Positions 1 through 8,785 of a stretch of DNA of 64,000 bases are shown in pieces. The notes under the pieces were generated by a model. That model ran no database searches. It was not told the DNA's origin and was given only the letters and a program-made list of their open reading frames with translations. The translations under genes were made by a program, and so were the position numbers. Within the stretch, counting starts at the first letter, position 1. Each line of letters begins with the position of its first letter. The DNA is from Micrococcaceae bacterium Sec5.8 (GTDB lineage Bacteria > Actinomycetota > Actinomycetes > Actinomycetales > Micrococcaceae). The stretch covers positions 3,224,001 to 3,288,000 of the forward strand of contig CP143429.1 in assembly GCA_039636775.1 (NCBI GenBank), given 5' to 3'.

Positions 1-92
1 GGCTCTGTTCGTGCTGTGCCACTGTTGGCTCTCCGGGCACTGACTGCAGGGTCTGCGATGCCATGGTTGCTCCTATGCATTTCCGATAAATA

Positions 93-116
93 ATTACCGA
101 CCGTTCGTTCAGGATA
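93..116. promoter_or_regulatory. PaaR-type operator, orphan copy
   Basis: The 24-base site reads ATTAC, C, GACCG, TT, CGTTC, then a weaker right arm. Its core GACCGNNCGTTC is identical to the cores upstream of paaR, paaZ and the thiolase operon in this window. No paa gene lies to its right, and the next gene encodes a phosphatase about 140 bp away. I infer that it serves a divergent paa gene just left of the window. Confidence 0.55.
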
Positions 117-258
117 TGCGGAAGGCTGGAGATGCGTCAAGCACACCGGCCCTGTGGCGGGGTAGTCCGCCGGCTTTCTGCGGAACCACGGCACGCTCAA
201 AGTGTTAAGTTAGAGCCTCCGGATCAGAGTGATCCGTCCCTCTCCGGAAGGGCCTCCC

Positions 259-846
259 GTGGAATCGCCCCAACCAGTTCGCATCCTCACCGTTTGTACG
301 GGCAACATTTGCCGCTCGCCGGTGGCCGAGCGTCTGCTGCAGGCCGGCCTGGACCAAGTGAGGCCGGGCGCATTCGTGGTTAGCAGCGCCGGCACCCGGG
401 CGTTGGTGGGCGAGCCAATCCAGCCACCGTCTGCGGAGATCATCCGGGCCTACGGCGGAACTCCGGAAAGCTTCGCGGCCCGCCTGCTGACAGTCAGCAG
501 CCTCCGAGAGTCCGACCTCGTGCTGACTGTGACGGCTAGGCACCGCGGCGAGGTGATGCAACTGGACGCCTCCGTGCTGAAGCGGACTTTCACCATCCGT
601 GAATTTGCCCGGATGCTGCAGGCGCTGGAACAGCGGCACGAGCAGGCCGACGTCGAGCCTTCCGCGATCTGGCGGGACCTCCCCGCCAAGGTCGCCACCG
701 TGCGGCATTTGGCGCTGGTTCCGGAGGCCGCCGACAACGACGTGGTGGACCCCTATCGGCGCGGCCGGGAAGTATACGACCAGATGGAGGACCAGCTGGC
801 CCCGGCTATCCAAGCCATCCTGCGGTTCGCGCGCCAGCACAGCTGA
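259..846 (+). CDS. Low-molecular-weight protein tyrosine phosphatase (Wzb/PtpA-like)
   Basis: The 195-residue protein carries the family P-loop CTGNICRS, with nucleophile Cys13 and Arg19, near its N-terminus, and a late DPY motif whose Asp164 would be the general acid. Such enzymes dephosphorylate tyrosine, often on polysaccharide co-polymerase kinases or in arsenate-type chemistry. I chose GTG 259 because GGAAGG sits 8 bases upstream; an in-frame GTG at 229 would add ten residues and has no clear ribosome site. The last nine codons lie inside a 26-bp repeat whose second copy is near 8.7 kb. The LCP gene beyond the intervening operon is also a cell-surface polymer gene, so the two may once have been adjacent. 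Confidence 0.88.
   Translation: MESPQPVRILTVCTGNICRSPVAERLLQAGLDQVRPGAFVVSSAGTRALVGEPIQPPSAEIIRAYGGTPESFAARLLTVSSLRESDLVLTVTARHRGEVMQLDASVLKRTFTIREFARMLQALEQRHEQADVEPSAIWRDLPAKVATVRHLALVPEAADNDVVDPYRRGREVYDQMEDQLAPAIQAILRFARQHS
821..846 (+). repeat. 26-bp direct repeat, left copy
   Basis: It begins TGCGGTTCGC and ends GCACAGCTGA. It is identical over all 26 bases to 8689-8714 and diverges immediately outside on both sides. This copy encodes the C-terminus and stop of the phosphatase. Such an arrangement resembles attL/attR duplication at a gene 3' end, but no integrase is present. Confidence 0.85.
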
Positions 847-975
847 ATCCGCCGCTGCCCCGCCTGAAGTAACCGGATGGCGCCGGCGAATCCGAAATCT
901 GTTCAGCACAGATTCCAATTTGTAGCGGGCGAAATTCTACCTATAAAGCTGTAATTTTGGGCGATTTGCAGTTAT

Positions 976-3900
976 GTGCGATTTTGCTTTGAAGATATCC
1001 GACATAATCATTTTGTGATCCGTATTCTCAGCACTCTTTCACGTGTCCCCACAGCATTCGTCCGCGGCGGGTGCGTTCTTGTGGCTGGCGTGGCCGGCCT
1101 TGTTTCGTGGCGTTTTGCCGACGCGGAGCGCAGGAGCGTTCAGCGCGTGCTTAATGCTGCCGCGGATGGCGTTTACGGCGTGGACAAAGCCGGCCGGATA
1201 ATGTTCGTCAACCAGTTACTCTGCGAGCTGATCGGCATTGACCGGGCCGACGCCCTGGTGGGCCAGGATCACCACCGTGCGCTGTGTCATAGCCGCATGG
1301 TGGGGGACGCCGCTTCCGGGACCTCCACAGAGAACAGCGAGATAGGCAACCCCGACGGGTGCGCGTTGTGTGCCGCCGTCGGCCGCATGGCACCGGCAGA
1401 TGGTGATCTCTGCCTCGGCGGCGTCAACCAGAAGCCGTTGCCCGTCGGCTTCACCTCCCGCCCCCTCACTGAGGCCGGCAGATACCTGGGCACCCTGATC
1501 ACCGTCCACGATCTGCGCGGACCCCGGGCCGCGGACGCCCAGCACCGCCGTGTACAGGCTGAACGTGACCGGCTGGTGTCCGTCGTGGAGGACAGCCCCA
1601 ACTTGATCGTCGTGGGCCGGTCCGATGGCGGGGTGGAGTGGATGAACACCAGCGGGCGCAGCATGCTCGGCATCGCAGCGGACGAGGACATCCGCGCCTA
1701 CACCATCCAGGACATGTTCTCCTCCGAGGAGCTGGCCCGCATCGAGGAGGAGGACATGACGGCGCTCGTCAGGGCCGGCCAGTGGCGGGGAGAACGCACC
1801 CTGCTGTCCCGCACCGGAGAATCGATCCCCGTGGACGTCGCCTCCCATCTGCATCTCGACAAGAACTTCCCGGCGGGCTACTACGTCACGGAAATCATGC
1901 GGGACCTCCGGCCACAGCTTGAGCAGGGACGCAGCCTGCAGCTCAGCGAGAGCCGCCTTTCCAGCGCCGAGGAAATCGCCCGGCTGGGAAGTTGGGTATG
2001 GGATTTCGGGTCTGATTCCGTCAAATGGTCGCGGGGGCTCTACCAGCTTTACGGAATGCAGCCCGGCAGCGGTGAGGAATCCCCCAATACCTGGTTCGCG
2101 ACGCTGCATCCGGAGGATCATGACCGCGTCGCAGAGATCTGCGCGCGGGTGGCCGAGGGAGGCGGCGTCCTCGATGTGGTGTGCCGTTCCAGCCGCGCCG
2201 ACGGTACCCAGATGGTGGTCCATAGCCGGGGCGAGATAGTCCATGAACCCGGCGCTCCGCGGGTCATGGTGGGCACCTTGCTGGACATCACAGAGCAGCA
2301 TGCCGCCTTCGCGGCCGTGCAGCGGAGTGAGGAACTGACCCGGCGGATCCTGGAATCCGCAGGCGAGGCTTACCTGCAGTTCAGCGCGGCGGGACTGGTC
2401 ACCGAATGGAACAGCCAGGCCGAGAAAACGTTCGGGTGGTCCCGGGCTGAGGCGATAGGCCAGCCTTTGCTTTCCCTGGTCTTAGGGGCAGGGGAACGGG
2501 GATCCTTTGAACGGCTGCTCGGCCTGGCCAGTGGATCTGACGAAGCACGGAAGCCTACAGAGCACTTTGAACATCCGATGCTTCACCGCTCGGGCCAGGC
2601 CTTTCCCGCTGAAGTAACCACCTGGACCACCGCCGACGGCGAGAACTCCGTTTTTAGTTGCACGATCCGCGATATCAGCGAACGGCACGCTGCTGAGCGG
2701 GTCAAGAATGAGTTCATCTCGGTGGTGGGCCATGAGCTGCGGACGCCCCTGACGTCCATCCACGGGGCATTGGGACTGCTGCGGGCTGGTCTGCTGGGCG
2801 AACTGAACCCCCGAGGAAAGCAGATGGTGGATATCGCGGCCCACAACACAGACCGTCTGGTCCGCCTGATCAATGACATCCTGGATATCGAGCGGCTCAA
2901 TTCCGGCCAGGTGGCCCTGGAGGTCCAGGCAACGGATATCGCCGTCCTGGCTGAACGGTCCATGGAAGTGATGCGGTCCATGGCCGACGGCGCCGGGGTG
3001 CACCTGACGCTCGATGCCCGCCCCGCCGTCCACCTGGTCGACCCGGATCGAATCGAACAGACCATAACCAACCTGCTCAGCAACGCCATCAAGTTCTCGC
3101 CCGCCGGTGCGGAGGTCCGGTTGGTGGTCCGTATGGAGGCGGGCGGGCTCACCATTGAAGTCCGCGACCAGGGCCGCGGTATTCCCGCCGAAGACCTGGA
3201 GCGGATCTTCGACCGTTTCCAACAGGTGGATGGCTCGGATGCCCGGGAGAAGGGCGGAACGGGCCTGGGCCTGGCTATTTGCCGCACCATCGCGGAACAG
3301 CACGGCGGCCGGATCTGGGCTGAAAGCGGCCCTGGCTGCGGTGCAACGCTCACCATGACGTTGCCGGACTCCTACGCCGTGGGCCTGGAGGCGGGGGCAG
3401 AGGCGCCCAGCGGGCCGAAGATCGTTGTCTGCAGCGAGGACGCGTCGGTACGGGCCCGTATCGTGGAGATGCTTCTGCCGCACGGCTATGAACCGATCGA
3501 GGTGACTTCCGTCGCCAGGCTGCTCGACGAGTCGCTCCAGCACGGCCCCTCCGTCATCCTGCTCGAACAAAGGACCCCCAAGGTGGCCAACTGGGAGGCT
3601 GTCGTGGGCCTGCGCGAGCATCCCGGGACCCGGGACATCCCCGTGGTCCTCCTGAGCTTCGACGGTGACAAGTTTTTGGCTGAATCTGACGATCTCACTT
3701 GCGTGGACGAACCATTGGACACGGCTGGGCTGTTGACCGCCGTCGGAGAGGCCCTCGGTAAGCGGGGTATGGGACCGAAGTTGCTGCTCGTGGAGGACGA
3801 CGCGGGTTTGGCCGCCGTCCTGACGGAGGGATTCCGCCAGCTAGGCATCGAGGTCCATCACGCGCCCACCGCCCGGCAAGCCCTGGCGATGTGCGCCCAC

Positions 3901-4173
3901 ATCGTCCCTGACCTGGTGGTGCTTGACCTTCAGCTGCCAGACCAGGACGGTTTCGCGGTGGTGGCTCAGCTGCGCCGGGACGCGCGCCTGAGCAGTGTGC
4001 CGTTGGCTGTTTACAGCGCCCGTGACCTCAGCGAGTCGGACCGGAAACGGTTGCGTCTCGGGAAAACCGGGTTCTTTACCAAGGGACGGGTCACCCCGGA
4101 TGAGTTCGAACAGTACGTGATGAACCTGCTCGGTCATCTGACCGATGACGCAAAGGTAGTGACCCATGGATAG
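976..4173 (+). CDS. Hybrid sensor histidine kinase with multiple PAS domains and two receivers
   Basis: About 1065 residues. A hydrophobic stretch at about 27-46 may anchor it. Four PAS-like sensor segments follow (roughly 55-170, 197-310, 330-440, 455-570), then HisKA with phospho-acceptor His586 in GHELRTPL, and an HATPase with the N box around Asn703 and GTGLGL in the G box. Two receivers close the protein. The first (from about 815) has Glu864 where the phospho-Asp is expected and looks inactive. The second (from about 935) has the acidic pair, Asp984 and Lys1036 and should be phosphorylated. It heads a tight operon of signalling genes and a glycosyltransferase. The GTG start at 976 is uncertain; later in-frame GTG codons would shorten only the N-terminus. 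Confidence 0.9.
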   Translation: MRFCFEDIRHNHFVIRILSTLSRVPTAFVRGGCVLVAGVAGLVSWRFADAERRSVQRVLNAAADGVYGVDKAGRIMFVNQLLCELIGIDRADALVGQDHHRALCHSRMVGDAASGTSTENSEIGNPDGCALCAAVGRMAPADGDLCLGGVNQKPLPVGFTSRPLTEAGRYLGTLITVHDLRGPRAADAQHRRVQAERDRLVSVVEDSPNLIVVGRSDGGVEWMNTSGRSMLGIAADEDIRAYTIQDMFSSEELARIEEEDMTALVRAGQWRGERTLLSRTGESIPVDVASHLHLDKNFPAGYYVTEIMRDLRPQLEQGRSLQLSESRLSSAEEIARLGSWVWDFGSDSVKWSRGLYQLYGMQPGSGEESPNTWFATLHPEDHDRVAEICARVAEGGGVLDVVCRSSRADGTQMVVHSRGEIVHEPGAPRVMVGTLLDITEQHAAFAAVQRSEELTRRILESAGEAYLQFSAAGLVTEWNSQAEKTFGWSRAEAIGQPLLSLVLGAGERGSFERLLGLASGSDEARKPTEHFEHPMLHRSGQAFPAEVTTWTTADGENSVFSCTIRDISERHAAERVKNEFISVVGHELRTPLTSIHGALGLLRAGLLGELNPRGKQMVDIAAHNTDRLVRLINDILDIERLNSGQVALEVQATDIAVLAERSMEVMRSMADGAGVHLTLDARPAVHLVDPDRIEQTITNLLSNAIKFSPAGAEVRLVVRMEAGGLTIEVRDQGRGIPAEDLERIFDRFQQVDGSDAREKGGTGLGLAICRTIAEQHGGRIWAESGPGCGATLTMTLPDSYAVGLEAGAEAPSGPKIVVCSEDASVRARIVEMLLPHGYEPIEVTSVARLLDESLQHGPSVILLEQRTPKVANWEAVVGLREHPGTRDIPVVLLSFDGDKFLAESDDLTCVDEPLDTAGLLTAVGEALGKRGMGPKLLLVEDDAGLAAVLTEGFRQLGIEVHHAPTARQALAMCAHIVPDLVVLDLQLPDQDGFAVVAQLRRDARLSSVPLAVYSARDLSESDRKRLRLGKTGFFTKGRVTPDEFEQYVMNLLGHLTDDAKVVTHG

Positions 4174-4549
4174 CCCCCGAAGCATCCTCCTGATTGACGA
4201 CGACCCAAGCATCCGGGAAGTTGCCCGCACCGTGCTCGAAATGGTGGGCGGATACGACGTCGAAACAGCTGCCTCCGGGCTGGAAGGCCTCAAGAAGGCG
4301 CGCACCAGTCCGCCGGATGCAATCGTGCTGGACGTCATGATGCCCGGGTTGGACGGGCCGGGCACCTTTGCCCTGCTGCAGGAGCACCCGGAAACGCGCG
4401 ACGTGCCGGTCATCCTCCTGACTGCAAAGACCCAGGCGGCCGACCGCAGCCGGTTTGCCGCTCTTGGAGTAGCCGGCATGCTCCCGAAACCCTTCGACCC
4501 CATGACGCTGTGTGACCAGATAGCGGGCATTCTGGGCTGGAAATCATGA
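4166..4549 (+). CDS. Stand-alone response regulator receiver protein
   Basis: A single CheY-like receiver of 127 residues with the acidic cluster DDD at 11-13, phospho-acceptor Asp56 in VLDVMMPG, Thr86 and Lys108. There is no output domain, so it should act as a phosphate shuttle or by protein contact. Its start overlaps the kinase gene by 8 bases and its end overlaps the next gene by 4, implying translational coupling. The obvious partners are the hybrid kinase upstream and the Hpt protein downstream. Confidence 0.92.
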   Translation: MDSPRSILLIDDDPSIREVARTVLEMVGGYDVETAASGLEGLKKARTSPPDAIVLDVMMPGLDGPGTFALLQEHPETRDVPVILLTAKTQAADRSRFAALGVAGMLPKPFDPMTLCDQIAGILGWKS

Positions 4550-6174
4550 ACGGCGCACAGCCAGGCGTCAGGATTGACCCGACGTCGGTGATCAGGACCA
4601 TCTGGAACAACAACCGCGATGAGGTGCTGGCCCGCGTGGCTGCGCTCGAGGATGCGGTGGCGGGCATCGTTGAAGGGCGGTTGTCCCCGGAGGACCGCGT
4701 TGCCGCCGAAGCTCAGGCCCACAAGCTCGCCGGTGCCGCCGGCACCTTCGGCTTCGGGCGGGCTTCCGAGGCGGCCCGCACGCTGGAGGGGATCCTGGCG
4801 GGAACGAGCCCTATCCCCTTTGACCGGACCCTTGTAGCCACTGACGCGGTGGTGACCCTCCGGGGAGACCTTAGCCAAGACCCGGCGCCCGCTGCGGACG
4901 CCACGGTGGACCACTCTTCGAAGTCAGGACCGGCAATCCCGGCGGGCCAGTCTGCTGCTGCCACCACCGCGGCTGCCCTTTTGGCCATCGCGGTGACCGG
5001 CCGGGGGCGCCGGAATCAGTTGGCAGCGGCTGCCACCGACCGCGGTTTCCACTCCGTGACCATCGGTACACACAGCTGGCTGCCGCAGGAGGGGCCCCCG
5101 CCCGTTGCCGCACTGATCGACCTTCGGGAGGGTGATGGCAGCCTTGACCTGATAGCGCGCCTGGCCGCGCTGGATCCTCCCGTTCCCTCGCTGGCTCTGA
5201 CGCCGTCCGACGCACCCTGCGACCGGGTTTCTGCGGCGCGCGCGGGAGCCCTAGGATTCCTCAGCGCTGAGGCGTCCGCCGATGAGCTGTTCAGCGCGGT
5301 TCAGGACCTGCTTGCACCTCCCCGTTCCCCCGAAAGCACAGCGCTGATCCTCGACCACGTGCCGGCTGGCGTGTCCTCGGTGCGAGCCGCCCTGGAGGAC
5401 GCGGGGCTGGGCGTGGTGGGGCTGACGGACCCGGCGCAGTTTTGGGAAGTGTTGGAGGAGAAGCAACCGGACCTGGTGATCCTCGAATCGGGTCTGCCCG
5501 GGGCCGGCGGAGCGGAACTGTGCCGGGTACTCCGCAGCGACGTAAGATGGGCAACCCTGCCGGTGCTCCTGTTGACGGCGGACGACGATGCGGCCACCGT
5601 GGCCGCCCTCTTCAACGCCGGCGCGGACGACGTCATGGCACGGCCATTCGTCGGCACCGACCTGGCGGGGCGTGTCCTGAACCGGCTGAAACGCACGCGG
5701 GCGCTCCGGGCCGCAGTGCTGGCAGGTCCTGACGCGGCTGCGCTTGCGGCCGGCCGGGCCGCCAGGCCCGCGGCCAAAAATGATGCCGCCGATTACGATG
5801 TGGACGTTGCGGTCGTTGAAGACGATCCGCTGCTCGCGGAGCTGCTCAGGCATGCCTTGACGACGCGCGGCTACCGGCTGCGGCTCTTCACCGACGGGCA
5901 GGCTGCAGCGGGCGAGCTGACGGGCAGCCCGCCCGCGCTGCGGCCGCGCGTCGTCCTGCTCGACGTCGACCTGCCTGTCCTCAACGGGTTCGGTGTGCTG
6001 CGGCAGATGGCGAGCACGGGCCACCTTGCTGGTACGCGCGTGATCATGCTGACCGCGCACTCCAGCGAGACGGAGATCGTCAATGCCTTGGAACTGGGTG
6101 CATTCGACCACGTCGCCAAACCGTTCAGCCTGCCGGTGTTGATGCAACGCGTACGCCGGGCACTGGGAGAGTGA
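4546..6174 (+). CDS. Hpt phosphotransfer protein fused to three receiver-like domains
   Basis: 542 residues. An N-terminal Hpt domain carries His59 in AHKLAGAAGTFGF. A degenerate receiver-like segment (about 145-262) follows. A second receiver (about 266-385) has Glu314 in place of the phospho-Asp (VILESGLPG), so it may mimic a permanently phosphorylated state. The C-terminal receiver (about 420-540) looks functional, with an acidic EDD, Asp473 in LLDVDLPV and a KPF lysine. It overlaps the preceding receiver gene by ATGA. With the hybrid kinase and single receiver it completes a His-Asp-His-Asp phosphorelay. No DNA-binding or enzymatic output domain is visible, so the output is probably through the downstream HEAT protein or glycosyltransferase. 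Confidence 0.88.
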   Translation: MNGAQPGVRIDPTSVIRTIWNNNRDEVLARVAALEDAVAGIVEGRLSPEDRVAAEAQAHKLAGAAGTFGFGRASEAARTLEGILAGTSPIPFDRTLVATDAVVTLRGDLSQDPAPAADATVDHSSKSGPAIPAGQSAAATTAAALLAIAVTGRGRRNQLAAAATDRGFHSVTIGTHSWLPQEGPPPVAALIDLREGDGSLDLIARLAALDPPVPSLALTPSDAPCDRVSAARAGALGFLSAEASADELFSAVQDLLAPPRSPESTALILDHVPAGVSSVRAALEDAGLGVVGLTDPAQFWEVLEEKQPDLVILESGLPGAGGAELCRVLRSDVRWATLPVLLLTADDDAATVAALFNAGADDVMARPFVGTDLAGRVLNRLKRTRALRAAVLAGPDAAALAAGRAARPAAKNDAADYDVDVAVVEDDPLLAELLRHALTTRGYRLRLFTDGQAAAGELTGSPPALRPRVVLLDVDLPVLNGFGVLRQMASTGHLAGTRVIMLTAHSSETEIVNALELGAFDHVAKPFSLPVLMQRVRRALGE

Positions 6175-6175
6175 C

Positions 6176-7261
6176 ATGCAGCTGCACGACTTTCTGACCG
6201 GTGTTCTGCTCGCCGAAGCCGTGATCCTCGGTGCCGGGCTGAGCCTCATCCTCGGCCATGCTGTGTTCGAACGGGTCCGCGCCGCGCGGCTGCGGCCCGC
6301 AGTGCGTGTCAGTATCGACACTTTGGCCCGGGTTCTGGGCGGCGACCCGGAGTGTCCTGCCCTTCCAAGGCTTCCGCTGGACAAGGCAATCGAAGTAGTA
6401 GCCCAAGCAACGCGCAGCGTCGACGACGTGGGCCGGGCACGACTTGCCGAGCTGCCCGCGTACGCGGAGCTGGCGCAGCGCTCCGCGCGCTGGTGCACCA
6501 GCGCCCGATGGCCCCGCCGCCTCCAGGGCGTCCGGTTGCTGCTCATCCTGGGCGCCGGCGAGGCCACCTTCCCCCGATTGCTCGATGACCCCCGTCCGGA
6601 AGTGCGCAGCGCCGCGGCCGCCGGCGCGGCGAACCATCCAAGCCCGCACGTTACCGCCAGGCTGGTCCGGATGCTCAGCGACGAGGCTCTCGCCTGCCGG
6701 ATAACTGCCCAAGGCGCCCTGATCCGGATGGGCAGCCATGCTGTGCCCGCACTCATCAGCCACTTGGCCGAAGAGGCCCCGGCCTCCTTGGCAACCGTGC
6801 TCCGCATCGCCTCCCGCGTCCACGACTCCACCCTGACGGGTCCGGCGCTGGCGCACCGGCATCACAGTGATCCAGCGGTTCGGGCCGCCGTCGCTCAGGT
6901 GATCGCTTCCGGTGGCGGAACCGACGGCGTCGAGGCGCTGGAAGGGTCCCTCACTGACCCCGCGGCCGCGGTACGGGCCACGGCTGCGGACGGGTTGGGC
7001 GGCATGGGGCACTGGCCAAGCTCACCCCTGCTCGCCGAGAGGCTGGGCGATCCAGCCTGGGAAGTGCGCCGCGCAGCCGGCCTGGCGCTCGCCCGGCTCG
7101 GCACCCCCGGTCAGCTGTACCTTCAGCGGGCACTTCATAGCACGGACCGGTTCGCGCAGGACATGGCCCGGCAGGTACTGGACCGCGCCAGCCCTGGCTA
7201 CCGGGCCCCGGAACCGGTCACGCCGGAAGAGTTCGCCGATAACAAGCAGGAGATCACATGA
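6176..7261 (+). CDS. HEAT-repeat protein with an N-terminal membrane anchor
   Basis: 361 residues. One N-terminal hydrophobic helix (about 8-28) is followed by helical repeats of HEAT/PBS-lyase type, for example segments containing DPRPEVRSAAAAGAA, DPAAAVRATAADGLG and DPAWEVRRAAGLALARLG. Such repeats are scaffolds for protein binding. The gene starts one base after the Hpt/receiver gene and overlaps the glycosyltransferase by ATGA. I infer that it connects the phosphorelay to the membrane glycosyltransferase, perhaps as an adaptor that senses the receivers. No catalytic motif is visible. Confidence 0.85.
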   Translation: MQLHDFLTGVLLAEAVILGAGLSLILGHAVFERVRAARLRPAVRVSIDTLARVLGGDPECPALPRLPLDKAIEVVAQATRSVDDVGRARLAELPAYAELAQRSARWCTSARWPRRLQGVRLLLILGAGEATFPRLLDDPRPEVRSAAAAGAANHPSPHVTARLVRMLSDEALACRITAQGALIRMGSHAVPALISHLAEEAPASLATVLRIASRVHDSTLTGPALAHRHHSDPAVRAAVAQVIASGGGTDGVEALEGSLTDPAAAVRATAADGLGGMGHWPSSPLLAERLGDPAWEVRRAAGLALARLGTPGQLYLQRALHSTDRFAQDMARQVLDRASPGYRAPEPVTPEEFADNKQEIT

Positions 7262-8679
7262 TCCTCGACTTCGTCACCACGGTCCTGGCAGGTTTTGCCT
7301 GGGCGGTGTTCGCCTATTTCATTGTGGTCAACGGTTGCCAGACCGCCCTTTTGATCAGCGCCACGGCGGCCATGCGCCGTCACAGGCAGCGGGTATGGCA
7401 AGAAGACAGGGCGGGCCTGCTCGGGTCCGCCGTGACACCGACCATCAGCGCCCTCGCGCCCGCGTACAACGAGGAAGCGAACGTGGCTGAAAGCGTCCAC
7501 GCGCTGATGATGCTCCAGTACCCGGCGCTGGAGGTAGTGCTCATCAATGACGGCTCCGGAGACTCGACCCTCGACGTACTCATCCGCACCTTCGACCTGT
7601 ACCCAATCCACCCGATTTTCCGCAACCAGGTGCAGTCCCAGCCGGTCCGCGGCCTCTACCGCTCAAAAATCCATCCCCAACTGCTGGTGGTGGACAAAGA
7701 GAACGGCGGGAAAGCCGACGCCCTCAACGCGGGCCTCAACTGCGCAACCGGCGAACTCGTGTGCGCCATCGACGCCGACACCCTGATCGAACCCGATGCG
7801 TTGCTGCGGATCGTCCGGCCTTTCCTGACCGACGAGAACGTGGTGGCCGCGGGCGGTACCATCCGTGTTGCCAATGGTTCCACGGTGGCCCACGGGCGCG
7901 TACTGGACGCGAGGGTTCCCCGGGGACTGCTTGCAGGCTGCCAGACCGTCGAATACCTCCGCTCGTTCCTGTTCGGAAGGCTGGGCTGGAATAACCTCGG
8001 CGGGAACCTGATCATCTCGGGCGCGTTCGGTCTGTTTCGCCGGGAATCCGTGCTGGAGGTGGGTGGCTACACTCACGACACAGTCGGTGAGGACATGGAA
8101 CTCATTGCAGACCTGCGGCGCCGGGGCCAAGACCGCGGGACCGCGAGCCGGGTGGACTTTGTACCCGACCCAGTGGCGTGGACGGAGGTTCCAGAGTCCT
8201 GGCGGGTGCTCGGACGGCAGCGCGACCGTTGGCACCGAGGTCTGACCGATGTGCTGCGCCGGCACCGGGGTGTGGTGTTCAATCCGCGATACCGTGCGCT
8301 GGGCGTGGTGGTCTACCCCTACTACGTGGTGGTGGAGCTGCTGGGTCCGGTTGTTGAGGCGCTGGGGTTGGTCGCGGTGCCTCTGGGATTGATGCTCGGG
8401 GCGGTCGATGTGGCGTTCGCCGCGTTGTTTCTGGCGGTGGCTTATGGCTGGGGGGTGCTGTTGAACGTGGCGGTCATCGCGCTGGAGGAATTGACGTACC
8501 GGCGGTACCAACGGTGGTCCGACCTGCTGCTGCTGCTTTTCTGGAGTGTCGTGGAGGGCGTCGGCTACCGCCAGCTCACCGTTTACTGGCGGCTGCTCGG
8601 CCTATGGCGCTACGCCCGGGGCAGCAAGGACTGGGGCGTCATGAGCCGGAAAGGCCTCGGGACGCCGGCACGGGTGTGA
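7258..8679 (+). CDS. Membrane glycosyltransferase family 2, processive polysaccharide synthase type
   Basis: 473 residues. An N-terminal membrane helix is followed by a GT2 domain with PAYNEEANV, NDGSGD, the metal-binding DAD in CAIDADTL, GEDMEL and QRDRW. This is the D,D,D,Q(R)xxRW pattern of processive synthases such as PgaC/IcaA, hyaluronan and cellulose synthases. Several C-terminal membrane helices (about 340-430) could form the export channel. It is the last gene of the phosphorelay operon and is therefore its likely effector: a signal-controlled exopolysaccharide synthase. The sugar donor cannot be read from the sequence; poly-N-acetylglucosamine is one option. Confidence 0.9.
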   Translation: MILDFVTTVLAGFAWAVFAYFIVVNGCQTALLISATAAMRRHRQRVWQEDRAGLLGSAVTPTISALAPAYNEEANVAESVHALMMLQYPALEVVLINDGSGDSTLDVLIRTFDLYPIHPIFRNQVQSQPVRGLYRSKIHPQLLVVDKENGGKADALNAGLNCATGELVCAIDADTLIEPDALLRIVRPFLTDENVVAAGGTIRVANGSTVAHGRVLDARVPRGLLAGCQTVEYLRSFLFGRLGWNNLGGNLIISGAFGLFRRESVLEVGGYTHDTVGEDMELIADLRRRGQDRGTASRVDFVPDPVAWTEVPESWRVLGRQRDRWHRGLTDVLRRHRGVVFNPRYRALGVVVYPYYVVVELLGPVVEALGLVAVPLGLMLGAVDVAFAALFLAVAYGWGVLLNVAVIALEELTYRRYQRWSDLLLLLFWSVVEGVGYRQLTVYWRLLGLWRYARGSKDWGVMSRKGLGTPARV

Positions 8680-8688
8680 AAAGGCCCT

Positions 8689-8714
8689 TGCGGTTCGCGC
8701 GCCAGCACAGCTGA
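8689..8714 (+). repeat. 26-bp direct repeat, right copy
   Basis: An exact copy of 821-846 placed 9 bases after the glycosyltransferase stop. Here it encodes nothing obvious and contains only the orphaned tail of the phosphatase reading frame. That is what the non-gene side of a 3'-end insertion would look like. Confidence 0.85.
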
Positions 8715-8785
8715 GCTGGCCGCCGGCTTCCACACGTGTCCTTGTACCCGTCCGATTGAATTGGTCGCGGTGGTAGTGTCCGGCC

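Noticed and set aside
1216-2301. Minus-strand open frame inside the hybrid kinase gene
   Set aside because: No start support and no domain; the plus strand encodes PAS domains here.
821-8714. Composite transposon explanation of the 26-bp repeats
   Set aside because: The repeats are direct rather than inverted, there is no transposase, and one copy is a gene 3' end, so insertion at a gene end or short-homology recombination fits better.
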